This document shows positions 59,549 to 64,000 of a stretch of 64,000 bases of DNA, piece by piece. The notes beneath the pieces were generated by a model. It saw only the letters and a list, made by a program, of their open reading frames with translations. It was not told the DNA's origin and ran no database searches. This DNA comes from Mycolicibacter algericus DSM 45454 (GTDB lineage Bacteria; Actinomycetota; Actinomycetes; Mycobacteriales; Mycobacteriaceae), in assembly GCF_002086455.1 (NCBI RefSeq), contig NZ_MVHC01000012.1, positions 42,121-106,120 on the forward strand, read 5' to 3'. Position numbers and translations under genes: made by a program. Every line of letters begins with the position of its first letter. Within the stretch, counting starts at the first letter, position 1.

Positions 59549-60717
59549 CCGAGGTCGGCAAGGACACCGCCATTCCCGACGCGGCCGAGCTGGCCGCGAT
59601 GAACACCGAGGAGCTGCTGGCACTCGGGGGCCGCATCGACGGCGTGGAGACGATCTTCAAGGAGCCGCGCTGGCCGGTCGAGGGCACCCGGGCCGAGAAG
59701 CGGGCCGAGCGTAGCGTCGCCGGCTGGTTTCTGGCCGCCGGCGGCTTCGGCCTCGCCCTGCTGCTGATCTTCGTGTTCTGGCCCTGGGAGTACGCCTCGG
59801 TGGACTCCGCGGGCGGGTTCGCCTACTCGTTGGCCACTCCGCTCTACGGGCTGACCTTCGGGCTCTCGGTGCTGCTGCTCGGCATTGGCGCGGTGATGTT
59901 CGTCAAGAAGTTCATCCCCGAAGAGATCACCATCCAGGAGCGCCACGACGGCAGCTCCGCCGAGCTGGACCGTAAGACGGTCGCGGCACAGCTGACCGAC
60001 GCATTCGAGGGCTCGACGATCGGGCGGCGCAAGCTGCTCGGGGCGTCGCTGGGCATCGGATTCGGCGCGTTCGGGCTGGGCACCCTGGTGGCCGGGGCCG
60101 GCGGCCTGATCAAGAACCCGTGGAAGCCGGTCGTCGACACCGCCGAAGGCAAGAAGGCCATGCTGTGGACCTCGGGATGGACCCCGCGCTACCACGGCGA
60201 GACCATCTACCTGGCCCGCGCCACCGGTCACAGCACCAATTCGCCGTTCATCAAGATGCGCCCCGAAGACCTCGACGCCGGCGGCATGGAGACCGTCTTC
60301 CCGTGGCGGGAGTCCGACGGCGACGGCACCACCGAGGAGTCGCGCGAGAAGCTCACCGAGATCATGATGGGCGTCCGTAACCCGGTGATGCTGATCCGCA
60401 TCCGGCCCGACGACATGCCCAACGTGGTCAAGCGCAAGGGCCAGGAGAGCTTCAACTTCGGCGACTTCTTCGCCTACACGAAGATCTGCTCACACCTCGG
60501 CTGCCCGTCATCGCTGTTCGAGCAGCAGACCTACCGGATTCTGTGCCCGTGCCACCAGTCGCAGTTCGATGCGCTGCACTTCGCCAAGCCGGTCTTCGGC
60601 CCGGCGGCGCGCGCACTGGCCCAGCTGCCGATCACCATTGACACCAATGGGTATCTGGTCGCCAACGGCGACTTCGTCGAACCTGTCGGACCGGCCTTCT
60701 GGGAGCGCACCTCATGA
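59545..60717 (+). CDS. qcrA: Rieske iron-sulfur subunit QcrA
   Basis: A 390-residue Rieske protein of the bcc complex, starting at ATG 59545 within the qcrC stop. Three transmembrane helices are present: about 55-75 ([19 protein letters not shown]), 95-115 ([19 protein letters not shown]), and 165-185, the last preceded by [20 protein letters not shown], a twin-arginine-like sequence. The 2Fe-2S ligands are in [10 protein letters not shown] and [10 protein letters not shown]. The extra two helices are typical of actinobacterial QcrA. It overlaps qcrB by four bases. Confidence 0.97.
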   Translation: MTEVGKDTAIPDAAELAAMNTEELLALGGRIDGVETIFKEPRWPVEGTRAEKRAERSVAGWFLAAGGFGLALLLIFVFWPWEYASVDSAGGFAYSLATPLYGLTFGLSVLLLGIGAVMFVKKFIPEEITIQERHDGSSAELDRKTVAAQLTDAFEGSTIGRRKLLGASLGIGFGAFGLGTLVAGAGGLIKNPWKPVVDTAEGKKAMLWTSGWTPRYHGETIYLARATGHSTNSPFIKMRPEDLDAGGMETVFPWRESDGDGTTEESREKLTEIMMGVRNPVMLIRIRPDDMPNVVKRKGQESFNFGDFFAYTKICSHLGCPSSLFEQQTYRILCPCHQSQFDALHFAKPVFGPAARALAQLPITIDTNGYLVANGDFVEPVGPAFWERTS

Positions 60718-62342
60718 GCCCTGCAATCGGCGATCTGCTCGCCCGCCAAGCAGACGACATCGACACCCGCTACCACCCGGCGGCGGCACTGCGACGCCAG
60801 TTCAACAAGGTCTTCCCGACGCATTGGTCGTTCCTGCTCGGCGAGATCGCGTTGTACAGCTTCATCATCCTGTTGCTGTCCGGTGTCTACCTGACACTGT
60901 TCTTCGACCCGTCGATGGCCGAGGTCATCTACCACGGCGTCTATCAGCCGCTCAACGGGGTGCAGATGTCGCGCGCCTACGAAACCGCACTGAACATCTC
61001 CTTCGAGGTGCGCGGCGGGCTGTTCGTCCGGCAGCTGCACCACTGGGCGGCGCTGATGTTCGCCGCGTCGATCATGGTGCACCTGGCGCGCATCTTCTTC
61101 ACCGGCGCGTTCCGCCGGCCTCGCGAGGCGAACTGGGTGGTCGGGTCACTGTTGTTGATCCTGGCCATGTTCGAGGGCTACTTCGGCTACTCGCTGCCCG
61201 ACGACCTGCTGTCCGGTATCGGCATCCGGGCCGCACTGTCGTCGATCACGCTGGGTATGCCGGTCATCGGCACCTGGTTGCACTGGGCGCTGTTCGGCGG
61301 CGACTTCCCGGGCACCATCCTGATCCCCCGGCTCTACGCCCTCCACATCCTGCTGCTGCCGGGCATCATCCTGGCCCTGATCGGCGTGCACATGGCGCTG
61401 GTGTGGTTCCAGAAGCACACCCAGTTCCCCGGGCCCGGCCGCACCGAGAGCAACGTGGTCGGCGTGCGGGTGCTGCCGGTCTTCGCGATCAAGTCCGGTG
61501 CGTTCTTCGCCATCATCACCGGCATCCTCGGCCTGATGGGCGGGCTGCTCCAGATCAACGCGATCTGGAACCTGGGGCCCTACCGGCCATCTCAGGTGTC
61601 GGCAGGCAGCCAGCCGGACTTCTACATGATGTGGACCGAAGGGATGGCGCGGCTCTGGCCGGCATGGGAGTTCTACCCCTTCGGGCACACCGTGCCCGGC
61701 TCGGTCGGCGTTGCGCTGATCATGGGCGCGGTCTTCATCCTGCTGATCATCTACCCGTTCCTGGAGAAGCGGTTCACCGGGGACTACGCCCACCACAACC
61801 TGCTGCAGCGTCCGCGGGACGCTCCGGTCCGGACCGGGATCGGTGCGATGGCGATCAGCTTCTACATGGTGCTGACCCTGGCGGCGATGAACGACATCAT
61901 CGCGTGGAAGTTCCACATCTCGCTGAATGCGACGACCTGGATCGGACGCATCGGGATGGTGATACTGCCGCCGATCATGTTCTTCGCCACCTACCGGTGG
62001 TGCCTCGGGTTGCAGCGCAGTGACCGCGACGTGCTCGAGCACGGTGTCGAGACCGGCATCATCAAGCGGTTGCCGCACGGCGCCTACATCGAGTTGCACC
62101 AGCCGCTGGGACCGGTCGACGAGCACGGTCACCCGATTCCGCTGGAGTACGCCGGTGCGCCGCTGCCCAAGAGGATGAACAAGCTCGGCTCGGGCGGCGC
62201 GCCCGGCCGGGGCAGCTTCCTGACCGCGGACCCGGCTTCCGAGGACGCCGCGCTCAACGAGGCCGCCCATGCCAGCGAACGGCGCGCGCTGACCGCGCTG
62301 GCCGAGCGCCAGGACGGCGACGGCAACGGCCAGCAGCACTGA
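60714..62342 (+). CDS. qcrB: Cytochrome b subunit QcrB
   Basis: The quinol-oxidising cytochrome b, 542 residues. Haem ligands lie in the helix pair containing [20 protein letters not shown] and [20 protein letters not shown] followed by [26 protein letters not shown] is near the Qo site. The N-terminus has [22 protein letters not shown]-terminal cytoplasmic tail of about 120 residues is typical of mycobacteria. This subunit is the target of imidazopyridine inhibitors in M. tuberculosis. The downstream reading frame of the oxidase-like gene overlaps or follows its stop closely. Confidence 0.97.
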   Translation: MSPAIGDLLARQADDIDTRYHPAAALRRQFNKVFPTHWSFLLGEIALYSFIILLLSGVYLTLFFDPSMAEVIYHGVYQPLNGVQMSRAYETALNISFEVRGGLFVRQLHHWAALMFAASIMVHLARIFFTGAFRRPREANWVVGSLLLILAMFEGYFGYSLPDDLLSGIGIRAALSSITLGMPVIGTWLHWALFGGDFPGTILIPRLYALHILLLPGIILALIGVHMALVWFQKHTQFPGPGRTESNVVGVRVLPVFAIKSGAFFAIITGILGLMGGLLQINAIWNLGPYRPSQVSAGSQPDFYMMWTEGMARLWPAWEFYPFGHTVPGSVGVALIMGAVFILLIIYPFLEKRFTGDYAHHNLLQRPRDAPVRTGIGAMAISFYMVLTLAAMNDIIAWKFHISLNATTWIGRIGMVILPPIMFFATYRWCLGLQRSDRDVLEHGVETGIIKRLPHGAYIELHQPLGPVDEHGHPIPLEYAGAPLPKRMNKLGSGGAPGRGSFLTADPASEDAALNEAAHASERRALTALAERQDGDGNGQQH

Positions 62343-62442
62343 CCCCGCGCGATCGGGCGAGCTGCGCGGCCTGCTGCGCGGGCTTCCGGTTCTGACCGGT
62401 TCCGCGCCGGAGTTCGATCCGGCGCGGGCACCCGGGGATCCG

Positions 62443-63012
62443 GTGGAGCTGTTCACCCAGTGGCTGCTGCACGCCGTCGACACCGGTGTCGCTGAGCCGC
62501 ACGCCATGACAGTGTCGACGGTGTCCGGATCGGCCGGGCCGCGCCCGTCGGCGCGGGTCCTGATCCTCAAGGACGTCGACGGCGCGGGATGGCATTTCGC
62601 GGTCAGCTCGGTGAGCCGCAAGGGCGCCGAGCTGGCACGCAATCCCGCTGTGGCGCTGACGTTCTACTGGCCCGCACTGGGCCGGCAGGTCAGGGTCGAG
62701 GGAGTTGCGCATGCCGACCCACCGCAGCTGACGGCCGAGGACTTCCGGGCCCGCTCCGAGGGCGCCCGCGCGATGGCGTTGACCGGGCGCCAGAGTCAGC
62801 CCTACTGCGATCCCATCGAGATCAGTGAGGCACTGGCGAAGGCCCGCCTGGAGCTGGACCGGTCCCCCACCCTGGTCCCCGGCGACTGGGTCTCCTATGC
62901 GGTACGCGCCGACACCGTCGAATTCTGGCAGTCTGACCCGGATCGGCGCCACCGCAGGCTGCGTTACGAGCGCGACGGCGAGAGCTGGGCCACGACGCTG
63001 CTGTGGCCGTAA
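62443..63012 (+). CDS. Pyridoxamine 5'-phosphate oxidase-like protein
   Basis: A flavin-dependent enzyme candidate, 189 residues from GTG 62443. Family blocks are RPSARVLILKDVDGAGWHFA with FMN contacts, SSVSRKGAELARNPAVALTF, YWPALGRQVRVEGVAHAD, then VPGDWVSYAVRADTVEFWQ and DRRHRRLRYER. The last two resemble the PdxH C-terminal region. The frame stays open upstream to about 62292 and reads like protein (LRGLPVLTGSAPEFDP), but no ATG, GTG or TTG exists there, so the N-terminus is unresolved. It is not at this place in M. tuberculosis. It likely makes pyridoxal phosphate or uses a related substrate. Confidence 0.8.
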   Translation: MELFTQWLLHAVDTGVAEPHAMTVSTVSGSAGPRPSARVLILKDVDGAGWHFAVSSVSRKGAELARNPAVALTFYWPALGRQVRVEGVAHADPPQLTAEDFRARSEGARAMALTGRQSQPYCDPIEISEALAKARLELDRSPTLVPGDWVSYAVRADTVEFWQSDPDRRHRRLRYERDGESWATTLLWP

Positions 63013-63018
63013 GGGGCG

Positions 63019-63660
63019 TCAGCCGAACCGGGACGGCAGTTCGAGCACCTCGCCCAGCCGGCGCAGATACAGCCACGGGATCACCGGCATGGCGAGCGTG
63101 ATCGCGCCGGCCAGCCCGTAGCAGACCCACGAGCCGGTGTCCTTGCCGACCGCCATCAGATAGGTCGCGGCGGCGACCATGGTCAACGCACCGCCGAAGG
63201 CGCTGCCGAGTACCGTGACGCCGCGCAGCAGCACCCGGTCCACCTGCGCCTGGTTGGGCAGCAACGCCGGTCGCGTGGCGGCCGACCGGCGACCCGGAGC
63301 GTCGAACCCGCGTTGTGGCAGCGGTGCCCCCGGCCGTGGCCGCGGCCCGGCCGCCGCCGGCGGCGCGAAGCCGGCGGATCGCCGCGCCGGCCCGGCCTGC
63401 CGGGCTCGCAGCAGCACCGGGATCGCGGCCAGGATGACCAGAGCGGAGACGCCGATGACGATGTACAGCAGACCGGTGTGGGAACTCTCCGTGGGCTGGT
63501 CGAAACCCCGCCCGAGGTCGACGAGTGCGACCGTGGCCGCCACGCTCATGCCCAGCAGTGCCAGCCAGATCGCCGCGCAGACACCGAGCAGCACGCGGTC
63601 GGTGACCTCCGGGGACTGCCCCGGGTGGCCGAATCGGTCCGCGATGTTTCTGCCGACCAT
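63019..63660 (-). CDS. Membrane protein (Rv2197c-type, DUF2561-like)
   Basis: A 213-residue protein with four hydrophobic segments: VLLGVCAAIWLALLGMSVAA, LLYIVIGVSALVILAAIPVL, VTVLGSAFGGALTMVAAATY and YGLAGAITLAMPVIPWLYLR. A Pro/Arg-rich loop links the second and third. It starts at ATG 63660, sharing one base with the mmpS3 stop (TGATG). The place between qcrB and mmpS3 is that of Rv2197c. Convergent with the oxidase-like gene, the stop codons six bases apart. Function is unknown. Confidence 0.85.
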   Translation of the reverse strand: MVGRNIADRFGHPGQSPEVTDRVLLGVCAAIWLALLGMSVAATVALVDLGRGFDQPTESSHTGLLYIVIGVSALVILAAIPVLLRARQAGPARRSAGFAPPAAAGPRPRPGAPLPQRGFDAPGRRSAATRPALLPNQAQVDRVLLRGVTVLGSAFGGALTMVAAATYLMAVGKDTGSWVCYGLAGAITLAMPVIPWLYLRRLGEVLELPSRFG

Positions 63661-64000
63661 CAGCAGCTCGTCGCCGGTGCGTCGTTGCTGTTGGAGGACA
63701 GCACCCTGCCGTCACTGCTGGTGATCGAGCAGTTGAGCTTGCTCAGCCGCAGCATGCTGGACGCCTCCACCGAACCGATCTCCGACTGGGAGATCGGCGT
63801 CAACGTCAACGACCACGGAATGTAGGCGTTACGCTGCGTCCGCCGTTGCCCGGATGCGTCGACGTAGGTGATCGTGATCTGGTCGAACGGTGCCTTGGTG
63901 CCGGTGACCGAGTAGGTCACCTGCATTGGCTTGGCCTGCGTGGTCGTGGTGGGCTCCGGTGTCGTAGTGGACGGTTCGGGGGCGGGGGTCTCAACCGGCG
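63660..64000 (-). CDS. mmpS3: MmpS3 family membrane protein, C-terminal part (5' end outside window)
   Basis: About 113 codons are present, open to the right edge. A Pro/Thr-rich linker ([18 protein letters not shown]) leads into the extracytoplasmic MmpS domain: [20 protein letters not shown], then [20 protein letters not shown] and a C-terminal region with paired Cys ([10 protein letters not shown], and APATSC at the very end). MmpS3 is the stand-alone, essential-looking member of the MmpS family, not paired with an MmpL, encoded beside ctaF/ctaC in M. tuberculosis. The N-terminal transmembrane helix lies outside the window. Confidence 0.82.
   Translation of the reverse strand, partial: PVETPAPEPSTTTPEPTTTTQAKPMQVTYSVTGTKAPFDQITITYVDASGQRRTQRNAYIPWSLTLTPISQSEIGSVEASSMLRLSKLNCSITSSDGRVLSSNSNDAPATSC

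Overview
The window is high-G+C actinobacterial DNA. From about 6.65 kb to the right edge, gene content and order follow the Mycobacterium tuberculosis Rv2137c-Rv2198c interval closely, as I remember that map. Mycobacterial hallmarks are Wag31, SepF, the fused-type long FtsL-like protein, PknL with its DNA-binding partner, lipomannan mannosyltransferases, PimB, qcrCAB with ctaE, and MmpS3. The organism is therefore very probably a member of the Mycobacteriaceae, but not the M. tuberculosis complex. IS elements, PE/PGRS genes and the Rv2159c-Rv2162c block found there are missing here.

Region 1 (1-6.7 kb) is accessory. It has the 3' end of a carotenoid oxygenase gene, then sigL-rslA (ECF sigma factor and zinc anti-sigma factor). 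These converge on a tight three-gene operon of type III polyketide synthase, isoprenylcysteine-methyltransferase-like protein and FAD oxidoreductase, which is divergent from an MMPL transporter. Three near-identical promoters of the SigL type (TGAACC, 16 bp, CGT) sit exactly in front of sigL, the PKS operon and the MMPL gene. The locus therefore looks like a self-contained sigma factor plus lipid-polyketide synthesis and export unit. This is the strongest candidate for an interesting system in the window.

Region 2 (6.7-12.7 kb) carries small conserved genes, lppL, pyrD, a PEBP-family protein, an M20 peptidase, tRNA-Leu(GAG) and a phosphoribosyltransferase.

Region 3 (12.8-34.4 kb) is the division and cell wall cluster, almost all on the minus strand. 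Read in transcription order it is DUF3040, mraZ, rsmH, an FtsL-like gene, pbpB, murE, murF, mraY, murD, ftsW, murG, murC, ftsQ, ftsZ, yfiH, sepF, yggT and wag31. Most neighbours overlap by 1-11 bp. Three departures stand out. yggS is absent between sepF and yfiH. A DUF2249 gene with a degenerate hemerythrin-like domain sits between wag31 and yggT. MurD carries a short in-frame insertion ending in an inverted repeat.

Region 4 (34.6-54.5 kb) holds envelope and metabolism genes: a GNAT protein, lppM, an atypical methylene-tetrahydrofolate reductase, idsA2, mptA, pknL and its target, aroG, an exoribonuclease, a GT-C mannosyltransferase, an acyltransferase, an ArsA-like ATPase group, fadD15, pimB, a putative gluzincin and an NlpC/P60 hydrolase.

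Region 5 (54.6-64 kb) carries a small Cys-rich protein with a 9-bp tandem repeat, a DnaQ/GIY-YIG nuclease fusion, trpD, and the respiratory operon ctaE-qcrC-qcrA-qcrB. That operon is followed by a pyridoxamine-phosphate-oxidase-like gene, a membrane protein and the 3' part of mmpS3, which is cut by the window edge.

Gene names and Rv equivalents come from recalled family knowledge and visible motifs; no database search was run.
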